Below the pieces are notes generated by a model. That model was not told the DNA's origin. It did not search any database and worked only from the letters and a program-made list of their open reading frames with translations. Positions 29,305 to 40,057 of a stretch of DNA of 57,652 nucleotides are shown piece by piece (position 1 is the first letter of the stretch; each line of letters begins with the position of its first letter). Made by a program: the position numbers and the translations under genes. The DNA is from Actinomycetes bacterium (GTDB lineage: Bacteria; Actinomycetota; Acidimicrobiia; Acidimicrobiales; Palsa-688): positions 1-57,652 of the forward strand of contig JAJZNG010000194.1 of assembly GCA_021847945.1 (NCBI GenBank). Reading direction: 5' to 3'.

Positions 29305-30525
29305 ATGACATTCACCGTCGCTTCCGAGGTAGGCCAACTCCGCCAGGTGATCGTGCACAGGCCCGGGCTGGAATTGTCCCGGTTGACTCCCGACAACATC
29401 GAGTCGCTCCTGTTCGACGACGTGGTGTGGGCATCCAAGGCCAAAGAGGAACACGACGCTTTCACCGAAGCCCTGCGCGAAAGAGGTGTGCGGGTCCACT
29501 ACTACGGCCAGTTGCTGGCCGAGACGCTCAGCCTTCCAACTGGGCGTGCCTTCGTGCTAGACCGGCTGTGCACCCCGCAGCTCTTCGGGCCGTCGCTGGT
29601 AAGCCAGGTGCGGCAACTCTTCGACGACCAAGACGACAAGACCTTGGCGGAGTTCCTGATCGGCGGGATCCTCAAAGCAGACTTGCACCCGCTGCGAGCC
29701 CACAGCCTGAAGTGGAACATGCTTAAAGCCGACGATTTCATCCTCCCTCCGCTGCCAAATCATTTGTTCCAGCGGGACAACTCGTGTTGGATCTATGGGG
29801 GAGTGACTATCAACCCGATGGCTTGGCCTGCCCGCCAACGCGAGTCGCTACACACCCGGGCGATCTACCGCTTCCATCCACCCTTCGCGGACCCCGATTT
29901 CGTCACTTACTACGGTGAGGACGACATCACCTACCAGCCGGCCACCATCGAAGGCGGCGACGTGCACGTGATCGGGCACGGAGCGGTCCTGATCGACATG
30001 GGAGAGCGGACCACCCCTATGGCCATCGAATCGGTAGCCCACTCGATGTTCGACAGCGGCCAAGCTACCAAAGTCGTAGCGATCGAACTGCCGCACAGCC
30101 ACGCGTTCATGCACCTCGATACCGTCATGTCGATGGTCGACGTGGGCACGTTCATTCTCTACCCCTACTTCAATCGACACCTCCGCAGCTGGACCATCTC
30201 GCCGGGCGAAAGCCCGGGCGAACTGTCTATCGTTCGTAACCACAGCCTATGGGACACCTTGGCCGAGATCCTCGAAGTGCCCGAGATCACCGTCTTGACC
30301 ACCGACGAGGACGTCAGGGCCGCAGAGCGCGAGCAATGGGACGACGGCACGAACTTCCTGGCTGTATCCCCTGGGGTGGTAATGGGCTACGAACGCAACG
30401 TCGCTACCAACACCATGCTGCGCAAGCACGGCATCGAAGTGATCGACATCGGCGGTAGCGAGCTCGGCCGCGGTCGAGGCGGCCCGCGCTGCATGACCTG
30501 CCCCATAGAGAGGGACCCAGCATGA
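29305..30525 (+). CDS. arcA: Arginine deiminase
   Basis: [74 protein letters not shown]. Confidence 0.95.
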   Translation: MTFTVASEVGQLRQVIVHRPGLELSRLTPDNIESLLFDDVVWASKAKEEHDAFTEALRERGVRVHYYGQLLAETLSLPTGRAFVLDRLCTPQLFGPSLVSQVRQLFDDQDDKTLAEFLIGGILKADLHPLRAHSLKWNMLKADDFILPPLPNHLFQRDNSCWIYGGVTINPMAWPARQRESLHTRAIYRFHPPFADPDFVTYYGEDDITYQPATIEGGDVHVIGHGAVLIDMGERTTPMAIESVAHSMFDSGQATKVVAIELPHSHAFMHLDTVMSMVDVGTFILYPYFNRHLRSWTISPGESPGELSIVRNHSLWDTLAEILEVPEITVLTTDEDVRAAEREQWDDGTNFLAVSPGVVMGYERNVATNTMLRKHGIEVIDIGGSELGRGRGGPRCMTCPIERDPA

Positions 30526-31544
30526 CCAGCACCGACGTCGCAGCTTCCCGCAGCCTGAACGGCAGAAGCCTTCTAAAAGAGGTCGACCTCACCAAGGAAG
30601 AGTTCGTCTCGCTCCTAGATCTTGCTGACGCGCTGAGAACGGAGAAGCGCAACGGGACGGAACGTCAGCGGATGACCGGCCTCAATATCGCCCTCATCTT
30701 CGAGAAAGCCTCGACACGCACCCGTTGTGCCTTCGAGGTCGCCGCCTACGACCAGGGAGCGCGCGTCACCTACCTCGGCCCCGACGGTAGCCACATCGGT
30801 GTCGGTGAGACGATCAAAGACACCGCCCGGGTGCTCGGCCGAATGTTCGACGGGATCGAATACCGCGGGTTCTCCCAGGAATCGGTGGAGACCCTAGCCC
30901 GATTCAGCGGGGTACCCGTGTGGAACGGGCTCACCGACCAGTGGCACCCCACCCAGATGCTCGCGGACGTCTTGACCATCCGCGACCACACCGACAAAGC
31001 CCTTGAGCACGTCACGTACTGCTACGTGGGCGACGCACGCAATAACACGGCCAACTCCCTCCTTGTCACCGGCGCTCTCCTCGGCATGGATGTCCGCATC
31101 GCCGCACCCGAGGATCTGTGGCCCAGCACTGAGGTTCAAGGCATCGCCTCCGGACTTGCCTCTGGTTCGGGAGCACGGATCAACATAACTGCCGACCTCG
31201 ACGAAGGGGTCCGTGGATCCGACTTTATCTACACCGACGTATGGGTGTCCATGGGCGAACCGGACTCCGAATGGAAGGACCGGATCAAACTGCTTCTTCC
31301 CTACCAGGTAAACGCTGCGACCATCAAGGCCACCGGGAACCCGAACGTCAAGTTCATGCACTGCCTGCCGGCGCTGCACAACGCCGACACCGACCTCGGT
31401 AGAAGAATTTCCAGTCTGTACCAACTCGACGCCCTGGAAGTAACCGACGAGGTCTTCGAGTCACCGGCCACCATCGTATTCGACCAGGCGGAGAACCGGC
31501 TTCATACCATCAAAGCGGCCATGGTCGCCTCTCTCGGGGACTGA
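30522..31544 (+). CDS. arcB: Ornithine carbamoyltransferase, catabolic
   Basis: [48 protein letters not shown]; overlaps arcA by 4 nt. Confidence 0.95.
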   Translation: MTSTDVAASRSLNGRSLLKEVDLTKEEFVSLLDLADALRTEKRNGTERQRMTGLNIALIFEKASTRTRCAFEVAAYDQGARVTYLGPDGSHIGVGETIKDTARVLGRMFDGIEYRGFSQESVETLARFSGVPVWNGLTDQWHPTQMLADVLTIRDHTDKALEHVTYCYVGDARNNTANSLLVTGALLGMDVRIAAPEDLWPSTEVQGIASGLASGSGARINITADLDEGVRGSDFIYTDVWVSMGEPDSEWKDRIKLLLPYQVNAATIKATGNPNVKFMHCLPALHNADTDLGRRISSLYQLDALEVTDEVFESPATIVFDQAENRLHTIKAAMVASLGD

Positions 31545-31545
31545 A

Positions 31546-32484
31546 ATGCGTATCGTCGTGGCCGTCGGCGGGAATGCGCTCCTCGAACGCGGCGAGGTCC
31601 CCCTAGCCGAGATCCAAGAGAACCACGTTCAGGTCGCCGTCAACGCTCTGGCCCAGTTGGCAGCCGGACACGACCTTGTGGTCACCCACGGCAACGGGCC
31701 GCAAGTCGGGATGCTGGCGAACGAAAGCGCCTCGGACCCGGCCCTGCCCCACCCGTACCCGCTCGACGTGCTCGGCGCTCAAACCCAGGGCATGATCGGC
31801 TACTTCCTACTTCAAGCATTCGAAAACGCGCTACCCGAGCGCGAAATCGTTAGCCTCGTCTGCCAGACCGAGGTCGCCTCCGACGACCCAGCATTCCTCA
31901 CGCCAACCAAGTTCGTCGGACCGCAGTACAGCGACACCGACGGCCACCGAATCGCCGAGGCGCGCGGTTGGCAGATCCGACGGGACGGGCCCTCATGGCG
32001 CCGAGTCGTCGCCTCCCCCGAACCCTTGGCTATCGTCGAGATCGCCACCATCCGAACGCTCCTCGCCGAGCGCTCTATCGTTATCTGCGCCGGAGGCGGC
32101 GGCATACCAGTCACCCGCGGCGCGGACGGGCTGCTTCGCGGCGTTGACGCAGTCATCGACAAGGACCTCACCGCCGCGCTCCTCGCCCGCAACCTCCACG
32201 CCGATGCGCTTCTGATCCTCACCGACGTGCCCAATGTCGAAACTGACTTCGGCACTGCTGGAGCTCACGCCATCGGGCGCACCACGCCCGGAGCGCTACG
32301 CAAGGAGGCTTTCCCAGCCGGATCCATGGGGCCTAAAATTGAAGCCGCATGCCGTTTCGTCGAAGCGACCAGCAACCCAGCTATGATCGGCAGCCTCGAC
32401 GAGGCCGCCGACCTCCTCCAAAAGACGCGTGGCACCATCATCGAACCCGACGACCCGCCGCCAGACCTTCCAGCAAGCCTCTGA
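31546..32484 (+). CDS. arcC: Carbamate kinase
   Basis: MRIVVAVGGNALLERGE, VVTHGNGPQVGML, VICAGGGGIPV, AVIDKDLTAALLA. Confidence 0.95.
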   Translation: MRIVVAVGGNALLERGEVPLAEIQENHVQVAVNALAQLAAGHDLVVTHGNGPQVGMLANESASDPALPHPYPLDVLGAQTQGMIGYFLLQAFENALPEREIVSLVCQTEVASDDPAFLTPTKFVGPQYSDTDGHRIAEARGWQIRRDGPSWRRVVASPEPLAIVEIATIRTLLAERSIVICAGGGGIPVTRGADGLLRGVDAVIDKDLTAALLARNLHADALLILTDVPNVETDFGTAGAHAIGRTTPGALRKEAFPAGSMGPKIEAACRFVEATSNPAMIGSLDEAADLLQKTRGTIIEPDDPPPDLPASL

Positions 32485-32594
32485 CCTGACACCCACTGGC
32501 ACAATGGACCTCGGAGCAACCCGCCACCCGACGCCATCTCCCGACCTAGGGAGACGCCGGTCACGTAGCTACAATGGTGCGACGTCCTGAAACG

Positions 32595-33251
32595 TCAGAG
32601 CGTTTTATGTTTCGCAGCCTGATAGTTACTCGTGGGTAGATCGCCGTCCGGAGACGATACATGACCCGGCAGTCCTCTCTCAAGGCTCGCTACTCCTATG
32701 GCCAACTCAGCGCGGAGGCGATCAACAGGGATTCCCAGCAACTGAGCGCTGCGACGGTCTCGTATGGCCTCTAGGCGCAAAGCTAAAGCTTCTTGTTGTA
32801 GCCCTGAAAGTACCGGTATTCGGTGCGGCGGGGCGCTCGGCATCGTACTGTGAGACTTGTGCAAAGCCTGGGCTGCTAGGTGCACGCGGCCCGCTAATGT
32901 CCTCCAGCGCGCGCGGGGACAGCGTTGGTGTGCAAGACGCGTACTCACCCCGTTTTCATACACAGCCGTTAGGGCATACTCAACTACTTTGAGGGCATCG
33001 TCTGGATGTCCTGACTCCAGGTACGCCAACGAGAAGAGAATCCGCCCAACACCACCGAGTTTATCTGCACTTGGCGAGAATGCTTCGCGGCCCTCGGTCC
33101 GGGGGACTGCGCCCGGCCTATGTTGGGGTCGTGAGGTGTGCTTTTGATACCAGCCACGGCATGCTTGTTGCGCGTCGTCTGCTCCGCACTGCAGATCGTC
33201 CGACTGGCGTGGCTCGCCGCCAGACTTGGATGACAGCTGCGGGAATTTCAC
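32595..33251 (-). CDS. Hypothetical protein
   Basis: 218-aa ORF overlapping the upstream STAS-like ORF by GTGA; no family recognised. Confidence 0.4.
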   Translation of the reverse strand: MKFPQLSSKSGGEPRQSDDLQCGADDAQQACRGWYQKHTSRPQHRPGAVPRTEGREAFSPSADKLGGVGRILFSLAYLESGHPDDALKVVEYALTAVYENGVSTRLAHQRCPRARWRTLAGRVHLAAQALHKSHSTMPSAPPHRIPVLSGLQQEALALRLEAIRDRRSAQLLGIPVDRLRAELAIGVASLERGLPGHVSSPDGDLPTSNYQAAKHKTL

Positions 33252-33490
33252 AGGCTATAGCTCATTTTGCCCGGCTCTTCGATGGACAGAATTTGAGCTA
33301 TACCTCTTAGCGTTAGCACCTTGTAGGCCATGGCGGGAGCCGACGTGACATCGAGGTCGCCCCCTTCATCTGGGCGGTTCACGAACGCTCCTCGCGTCGA
33401 GACCACCGGGACGTGCGTAGTCGAGCTCGCAGTTCCCTCAGACGAAACAGGCCTGGACTCAACAATTGCTAGCGGCGGACATGTCGACAT
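33248..33490 (-). pseudogene. STAS-like ORF, shortened paralogue of 127-582
   Basis: DLDVTSAPAMAYKVLTLRGIAQILSIEEP matches the C-terminus of the 127-582 product (DVVITSPSAMVYKVLLFAGLTDWLRVE); central STAS core missing. Confidence 0.5.
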
Positions 33491-33540
33491 ATAAGCCTCC
33501 TTTCGGCGTTAACCCACTGTTACAGCAACAGGTTCAGAGC

Positions 33541-33580
33541 TAGTGCCAAGGAGGCGTGGCCATGGTCTGGAGCGGCGACA
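33541..33580 (-). promoter_or_regulatory. Conserved leader motif, variant class (copy B): CGCCGCTCCAGACCATGGCCACGCCTCCTTGGCACT
   Basis: Near-identical to 723-762. Confidence 0.5.
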
Positions 33581-33822
33581 CCGTGACTCGAACTTTGTTA
33601 ACTGTACTGCCAACCGACACTGACCACAAGTACCGGAAGGCTCTGCTGACGGCATGTAGATGTGCAAGACCGAGGTGCCTGATAACATGATCCTTGAGCG
33701 TGTCGGATCTGGCCCACGTTGGACGCCTCTGGTTGCTGAACTTGGGAAAGAGGTCCTACGTGTTCGACAGGGTTGTTGTGATTGATAGCGGTGCCGGGGA
33801 CCACATGGGTAGTGGTACATAG

Positions 33823-34515
33823 GTGCCAGGCAAGGATTTGGAATGGGCTGCCGCAGAGATCGCCGAGAACGCCGGGGGGCTTCCCCAGCCCGGTCGCGTA
33901 GGAGAGGTTTGCCGGGACGCTCTGCACGTCACCGGGGCCGGACTCATGCTCATCTCCGGTGACGGCGTTCAAGGATCTCTCTGCACGACGGATCCTGTCA
34001 GCACCCTCATCGAAGAGCTGCAGTACAGTCTCGGCGAAGGACCCTGTCTCGACGCCTACCGCCAGGACCAAGTCGTGGCGGAGCCTGATCTTTCCAACCC
34101 AGCCACCAGTCGCTGGCCGGCATTCACTTACGCAGCGCTCCGCGGCGGAGCACACGCAGTCTTCTCGCTGCCCCTTAAGACAGGCGGCCTACGCCTAGGC
34201 AGCCTCGACCTGTACATGGACCGGCCTGCCTCCCTGAGCGTGGATCAGATTGCCGATGGGATCGTCCTAGCAGGTCTCGCGGCCGGCTGGGTCATGGCCG
34301 CCCAGGGAGCGACGACTCCGGGCGCCCTCTCCGATATTCTTACCACAGGCGACTTTCATCTAGCCGTCCACAACGCTGCCGGAATGGTATCCGTCCAGCT
34401 CGGGGTACCGGTTCGCGAAGCACTACTCCTCCTCCGTGGGCACGCCTTCGCCCAAGGCGTCGCTCTCAATACGACCGCCCAAGACGTGATCACGGGTAGG
34501 CTACGCTTTGGGTGA
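33823..34515 (+). CDS. GAF-ANTAR domain regulator 1
   Basis: GAF part YSLGEGPCLDAYRQDQVVAEPDL...RWPAFTYAALRGG; ANTAR-like C-terminus LAVHNAAGMVSVQLGVPVREALLLLRGHAFAQGVALNTTAQDVITGRLRF. Confidence 0.75.
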   Translation: MPGKDLEWAAAEIAENAGGLPQPGRVGEVCRDALHVTGAGLMLISGDGVQGSLCTTDPVSTLIEELQYSLGEGPCLDAYRQDQVVAEPDLSNPATSRWPAFTYAALRGGAHAVFSLPLKTGGLRLGSLDLYMDRPASLSVDQIADGIVLAGLAAGWVMAAQGATTPGALSDILTTGDFHLAVHNAAGMVSVQLGVPVREALLLLRGHAFAQGVALNTTAQDVITGRLRFG

Positions 34516-34652
34516 TTTACTATTGACGGAAGCCCCTCGACACAGACATGACTCGATCTTGTCCCCGGGCAAAGAATACACAGCAACCGCATTCGTCTGT
34601 AGAGGTAATAAAACTCCATGTAACTGTAGCATCACGACTGAGATCGGCTGAA

Positions 34653-35429
34653 ATGGATACCCAAGACGCAATAATACAAGCGCTAGTTTCGATGGCCGAT
34701 GTGCTCGTCGAAGACTTCGACGTCGTAGACATGCTCACCGGACTAACACGCAAATGCGTTGACTTGTTGGGCATCTCGGCCGCCGGAGTGATGATCGCCG
34801 ATCCGTCCAACGTCCTCCACGTCATCGCTTCTTCAAGCGAAGAGATGCGGGTATTGGAGCTATTCGAGCTCCAATCCGAGCAAGGACCCTGCCTGGATGC
34901 CTACCACAGCGGCGAGAGTGTCCACCACCAGATGCTCCTCACCAGCCCGGCAACGACATGGCCTCTTTTCACCCAGGCAGCCCTCGATGCCGGGTTCCAT
35001 GCCGTGTCGGCCCTCCCGCTACGGCTGCGGGACACAACCATCGGAGCCTTAAACCTTTTCACCACTGGGCGGATGCCCATGGACACAGGAGGCGCTGTCG
35101 TCGCTCGCGCCTTTGCGGACCTTGCCACGATCAGCATCGTCCAGCATCGTTCAACCGACCAGCTGCAGAGGATTAACGACCAGCTCTCCTACGCCCTGAA
35201 TAGCCGGATCCTCATCGAGCAGGCCAAGGGTATCATCGCCGAAAGAGCCAAAGTCGATCTTCAAGAGGCCTTCAATCGTCTCCGCAGGTACACCAGAAAC
35301 AACAACTTACGCCTGACCGACGTTGCTGCCGCCGCTGTAGCCGGCACACTCGACTCGACCGCGTGGACACCTAGAGCCACCGCTCCAACGCCCCCTCTAC
35401 CTCGAAGCGGACCCAGCCGTCCAGCCTAG
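34653..35429 (+). CDS. GAF-ANTAR domain regulator 2
   Basis: GAF: ELQSEQGPCLDAYHSGESVHHQM...TWPLFTQAALDAGF; ANTAR: LNSRILIEQAKGIIAERAKVDLQEAFNRLRRYTRNNNLRLTDVAAAAV. Confidence 0.85.
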   Translation: MDTQDAIIQALVSMADVLVEDFDVVDMLTGLTRKCVDLLGISAAGVMIADPSNVLHVIASSSEEMRVLELFELQSEQGPCLDAYHSGESVHHQMLLTSPATTWPLFTQAALDAGFHAVSALPLRLRDTTIGALNLFTTGRMPMDTGGAVVARAFADLATISIVQHRSTDQLQRINDQLSYALNSRILIEQAKGIIAERAKVDLQEAFNRLRRYTRNNNLRLTDVAAAAVAGTLDSTAWTPRATAPTPPLPRSGPSRPA

Positions 35430-35676
35430 ATACGTTCCAACTGCTTCACGTTAGCTTGGACTTTTAATAGCATTACGCTCATCCCGTTTTACATTTCTCG
35501 TGGCTCCTGACCTCGGCCCCGCTAGCACGATCCGCAGCTGGCGCCCTACGGCGATCGCTAAGTTGACCAGCGATTGGACCTTGAGCCAGCACTTGTAGTC
35601 TTACAAATCTTCCGGGACTATCAGATTCTCTTGCATCCGTCCTTTAGATTTCGCAGCGTGAACAGGAGTTAGGCGC

Positions 35677-36513
35677 ATGACCAGTTTAGTGATCGCCCTC
35701 ATAGTCGTAGCGGTCCTTGCCCTCATAAGTATTGCGCTTTCTCTGCACATTATTCAGCAGTATGAGAAAGCTGTCGTCTTCCGCTTCGGTCGCGTCGTCG
35801 GAGAAAAGGGCCCGGGTCTCGCAGTGATCATCCCGGTCGTAAACACCCTCCGGAAGGTATCGTTTCGGATCGTAACCATGCCGATACAGTCGCAAGGTAT
35901 TATCACTCGCGACAATGTGAGCATCGACGTGTCTGCAGTTGCGTACTACAAAGTAGTTGCTGCAACTAAATCGGTTGTGTCGATATAGAACGTGCGCGAG
36001 GCGATCAAAGAGATCGCCCAGACGACACTACGCAAAGTTGTCGGCCAGCACACGCTCGACCAGATCCTTGCAGAAACAGACAAGATCAACCTCGACGTGA
36101 AACAGATCCTAGACGTACAGACTGACGACTGGGGAGTCCTTGTCACCCTCGTCGAACTCAAGGACATTCTACTACCTGACACCATGAGGCGGTCTATGGC
36201 TAAACAGGCGGAGGCAGAACGCGAGAAGCGTGCGAAAATAATCGCCGCTGAGGGGGAATACCTCGCAGCCTCAGCACTCGGTGAAGCCTCCGACATTATG
36301 ATGGTCCATCCACTAGCGCTCCAGCTTTGTAACCTGCAGACATTGATGGAAATAGGCGTCGACAAGAACACCACCGTAGTGTTTCCAGGGCCGCTAATGA
36401 GCACCATCCAGGAGATGGGGGCGTTCATGTCGAGAGAGACGGCAGCACAAGCACGGATGGCTCAGACTGCCAATGCTGGTCCTCAGTCTGAGCCATCGCC
36501 GGGCGCAACGTAG
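35677..36513 (+). pseudogene. SPFH/band-7 (stomatin-like) gene interrupted by one in-frame TAG
   Basis: QYEKAVVFRFGRVVGEKGPGLAVIIPVVNTLRKVSFR...AATKSVVSI-[TAG 35986-35988]-NVREAIKEIAQTTLRKVVGQHTLDQIL..., same frame on both sides. Confidence 0.8.
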
Positions 36514-36580
36514 CCCAACAGAATCCTACGAAGCTCCCGGCGATGGCCGACCGGGCAGCCTTGGGGGCTTAACCCTTTGT

Positions 36581-36745
36581 TTACCAACGATAGAAGCGGT
36601 GGCGTCCTGCGCTTTCGCCTCTGCCGAGGGCAAAACCTATCAGCCAGATGGCGAGGAGGACGAGAGCCAGGATCCACAACAGATGGACGGCGAATCCGAA
36701 GCCCGCCACTATAAGCACTAATAGTAAAGCTAGCAGTAGCAACAT
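36581..36745 (-). CDS. 54-aa hydrophobic small membrane protein (lmo0937/DUF5670-like), paralogue
   Basis: Hand translation MLLLLALLLVLIVAGFGFAVHLLWILALVLLAIWLIGFALGRGESAGRHRFYRW*. Confidence 0.8.
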   Translation of the reverse strand: MLLLLALLLVLIVAGFGFAVHLLWILALVLLAIWLIGFALGRGESAGRHRFYRW

Positions 36746-36801
36746 GTCAGTCTTTTCCCTTCAACTTCGAACGCCATGATTTCCCAATATTTCTAGAGCC
36801 G

Positions 36802-37056
36802 TTAAGCATTGCTTTCCTCTTGCGTGACAACCTGCCTTACACCGTCGTCGACTATCACCCGTCTGCGCCGGTAGCCAGAGGTAGCGATACCTATTATTGA
36901 CAGAACTGCGCCCAGCCCGCCGACGACCATCAAGATGACGCCGACAGTGTGAACGTTGAAGCCATGCTGATAAGGAGTTACTGTCAGTGCAAACTTCAAG
37001 ATTGCACCAACGGCGAGTGCCACGATACTTACGGCTAGACCTGCTCCCACTATCAC
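36802..37056 (-). CDS. DUF6458-like small two-TM membrane protein, paralogue
   Basis: VGAGLAVSIVALAVGAILKFALTVTPYQHGFNVHTVGVILMVVGGLGAVLSII. Confidence 0.8.
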   Translation of the reverse strand: MIVGAGLAVSIVALAVGAILKFALTVTPYQHGFNVHTVGVILMVVGGLGAVLSIIGIATSGYRRRRVIVDDGVRQVVTQEESNA

Positions 37057-37306
37057 TCCTCCTTTTCTTTCGGTGAATCTGTTCTACCCCAAAGACAAAT
37101 TCTCAAACGGGAAGTTCAGTTCATTTACTTCCACCTGGCGTTCGGTGTCGATAGACGTTCGTCTACTTGCCAAGAGTTGACCGCCCAGGCCAGAAAGAGT
37201 CGGTGAGTCACATGTTTCTGCAGGGTCTTGTGCCGACATCGCAGCATTTGGCACGGTCCGCTATGCCGTTATAATCGGGACCCATGACTCACAGGGAACA
37301 CCTGGA

Positions 37307-38080
37307 TTGAACTTGGAGTTGACCGTCGTGGATGCTTTCGCCAAACAGGCATTCACTGGCAACCCCGCTGCTGTGGCGCTCGTAGAGAAGTTCCCCTCTG
37401 ACGACATGATGCGACGGGTAGCAATGGAGATGAACCTCTCAGAGACAGCCTTCGTGCGCCCCCGTACCGATGGCGATTACTACCTGCGTTGGTTCACCCC
37501 CGCGGCAGAGGTTGAGCTTTGCGGACACGCCACTTTGGCCGCCGCCAGTGTCTTGGGAGGAAACCCCAGGTTCCACACGCTGAGCGGGATGCTTGGCACC
37601 CGCAACCTGGCTGACGGAAGGGTGGAACTGGACTTCCCGGCGGATCCGCCCAGACCCGAGGTTATTGATACCCGGCTCGTCGCGATGGGAGCCGTAGCAT
37701 GCTGGAGGGGACGCTTCGACCTGCTGGTGGAACTGCCAGATGCCGAGGCGGTTCGCAACCTTGCCCCGGATCTGGGGGTTATCTCAGGTCTGGGAACCAG
37801 AGGAGTGATCTTCACCGCCGCCGGGGACCGCCTGGGAGTGGACTGCGTAAGCCGGGTGTTCTGTCCCAACGTGGGAGTGCCGGAGGATCCCGTTACCGGC
37901 TCTGCTCACTGCACGCTTGCCGTGCTGTGGGGTCACAGGCTGGGTAAGGAGGTCCTGCTGGGAGAGCAGGCCTCGGCCCGGGGTGGCGAGGTCGGCATGT
38001 CTTTAGATGTGGACAGGGTCCGGCTTTCCGGACGGGCGGTACGTGTCGCCCGGGTGGACATGTCTGCTCCAGGGCTCTGA
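37307..38080 (+). CDS. PhzF-family isomerase-like protein
   Basis: VVDAFAKQAFTGNPAAVALV...NLSETAFV...DYYLRWFTPAAEVELCGHATLAAA...EDPVTGSAHCTLAVLW. Confidence 0.9.
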   Translation: MNLELTVVDAFAKQAFTGNPAAVALVEKFPSDDMMRRVAMEMNLSETAFVRPRTDGDYYLRWFTPAAEVELCGHATLAAASVLGGNPRFHTLSGMLGTRNLADGRVELDFPADPPRPEVIDTRLVAMGAVACWRGRFDLLVELPDAEAVRNLAPDLGVISGLGTRGVIFTAAGDRLGVDCVSRVFCPNVGVPEDPVTGSAHCTLAVLWGHRLGKEVLLGEQASARGGEVGMSLDVDRVRLSGRAVRVARVDMSAPGL

Positions 38081-38171
38081 GCTCGAGCAGCAAGGTGTGA
38101 GTCCGGACGGGTCTTAGACCGGCCGGCCTCACACTCATGCTTTGGTAACTGTGCGCCGGCTTAGACGTTGA

Positions 38172-39668
38172 TCACTGGCCCTGGCCGAGCGAGAAACCAG
38201 GTTGGCCGTCGAAGGTGAACAGGCCTTCCGTCTTGATGAACTCGAGTCCGCGATCGGCGAGCCGTGACAGCAGGTCGATTATCTGTCGGTGGTTTACCGG
38301 GTCTCCGGGTTTGGCCGCTTGGAATCGGCAGCGCCAGTGGTCCACGCAGAACGTCTCGGGCAAGCCTCCCGGGTATACCTTCTGGCCACGGTTGCTGATC
38401 ATGACGAGAGCAAGGTCGGGCCCGGCGTTTTGCTCCAGAAGTCTGCCGAGCTCGTCTGTAGGCCCACGCCAGTCCAGGAACACGTCCATGCCTACGAGCT
38501 CCTTGTGAGCGGGGGTACGTTCCGACACCTTCACAGCAATCGGCTCGGCGTAAGACGAGTACTCGACCGCCTTGAGAGTGGAAGGGGTCTCTCCGAGGCG
38601 GGAGATGACTGCTTCTGCGAACTCGGCGGTGCCGACCTTGGTCTTGGACACCGACGGGTCGAAGACGTCGTAGGTGTGGATTCCGTCTTCGATCGTGCGA
38701 AGCCATGCGTTGTGAACTCGGGTTGCCGCCTCGCCTTGACCTATGTGGACGAGCATCTGGACAGCGCCCAGGAGAAGACCGGACGGGTTGGCCAGGTTCT
38801 GGCCGGCGCGCCGCGGGGCCGAGCCGTGGATCGCTTCGAACATGGCTACGTCGGGGCCGATGTTCGCGCTGCCGGCCAGACCGACCGAGCCGGCGATCTG
38901 GGCTGTCACGTCAGAGAGGATGTCCCCGTAGAGGTTGGGGAGTATGACCAGGTCGAACGCTTCTGGGGTGTCGGCGAGTTTTGCTGCTCCTATGTCGACG
39001 ATCCAGTGCTCCGACTCGAGATCTGGGTACTCAGCGGCCACTTCGTCGAACACCTGGTGGAACAATCCGTCGGTCATCTTCATGATGTTGTCCTTGGTGA
39101 AACACGTCACCTTGGACCGACCGTAGCGGCGGGCGTACTCGAACCCGTAACGGATAAGACGTTCGCTGCCCGGACGGGTTATCAGCTTGAGGCATTGGGT
39201 GACGTCCTCAGTCTGGCGATGCTCGATCCCTGCGTAGAGGTCCTCCTCGTTCTCCCTGATTATCACGACGTCCATTCCTGGATGCTTGGTCGCGACGTAC
39301 GGGGCGTAAGAGGGGCATGGGCGGACGTTGGCGAACAGACCAAGCGTCTTGCGCACAGTCACGTTCAAGCTTTTGAACCCTCCCCCCTGGGGAGTCGTGA
39401 TCGGCGCCTTCAAGAATACCTTCGTCCGCCGCAGAGACTCCCACGCTGAGGGTTCGATGCCAGCAGTAACGCCTTCGGAGTAGACGGACTCACCGATCCG
39501 GATCGTCTCAGGTGCGAGTGACGCCCCGCCGGCAGTGATGATAGCCAGGGTCGCGTTCATGATCTCAGGGCCGATCCCGTCTCCATAGGCGACGGTGATC
39601 GGAGTGCCCCCCTCCGACTGCGAGGCGGGGGCGGACCCGGCCTTGACGTCAACGCTCGACGGTGCCAT
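38172..39668 (-). CDS. icd: NADP-dependent isocitrate dehydrogenase
   Basis: TPITVAYGDGIGPEIMNATL...ENEEDLYAGIEHR...DLVILPNLYGDILSDVTAQIAGSVGLAGSANIG...FEAIHGSAPRRAGQNLANPSGLLL; start at ATG 39668. Confidence 0.9.
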   Translation of the reverse strand: MAPSSVDVKAGSAPASQSEGGTPITVAYGDGIGPEIMNATLAIITAGGASLAPETIRIGESVYSEGVTAGIEPSAWESLRRTKVFLKAPITTPQGGGFKSLNVTVRKTLGLFANVRPCPSYAPYVATKHPGMDVVIIRENEEDLYAGIEHRQTEDVTQCLKLITRPGSERLIRYGFEYARRYGRSKVTCFTKDNIMKMTDGLFHQVFDEVAAEYPDLESEHWIVDIGAAKLADTPEAFDLVILPNLYGDILSDVTAQIAGSVGLAGSANIGPDVAMFEAIHGSAPRRAGQNLANPSGLLLGAVQMLVHIGQGEAATRVHNAWLRTIEDGIHTYDVFDPSVSKTKVGTAEFAEAVISRLGETPSTLKAVEYSSYAEPIAVKVSERTPAHKELVGMDVFLDWRGPTDELGRLLEQNAGPDLALVMISNRGQKVYPGGLPETFCVDHWRCRFQAAKPGDPVNHRQIIDLLSRLADRGLEFIKTEGLFTFDGQPGFSLGQGQ

Positions 39669-40057
39669 TACCTCGACCTCCTCGCAGCAGGGACTGTGGG
39701 CTCGCCTGAACAGGAGCCCCTGTCGGCGGCCAGCTCCCCCAGGGCGACTCGTCCTGCGGGTGGGATGAACGGATGGGCCGGGGAGGACAACCTCATAAAA
39801 GACGCTCCTTAAGTTGCGAACTATACAACAGTATTTACCCTGGGAGGCTTGGCGTGAACCCGGCAACCCCCATCCTGGACTCGACTGTGCGCGCGAGTCG
39901 AGTCGGCGGCCGGCAGACCGTGGAGATCCCGAAGGTGGCGCTCGTGGCGCGCTCCGGATGCGGAAGTGCCTTCAGTCCTCCACCGACCGCTGCATCTTGC
40001 AGCAAGTCAGCCCAAGATGACAGCATCTAATGCATCGGTGACTGCTAGCATTCTGAT

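Noticed and set aside
32495-32535. Minus-strand GGGTTGCTCCGAGGTCC resembling the leader 5' arm
   Set aside because: Lacks the AGACC core and a matching 3' arm near an RBS
23263-36513. TAG recoding (stop codon reassignment) to explain the two amber-interrupted genes
   Set aside because: TAG terminates other well-supported genes in the window, so genome-wide reassignment is not supported
38289-39449. 386-aa plus-strand ORF opposite icd
   Set aside because: Shadow ORF; the minus strand clearly encodes isocitrate dehydrogenase
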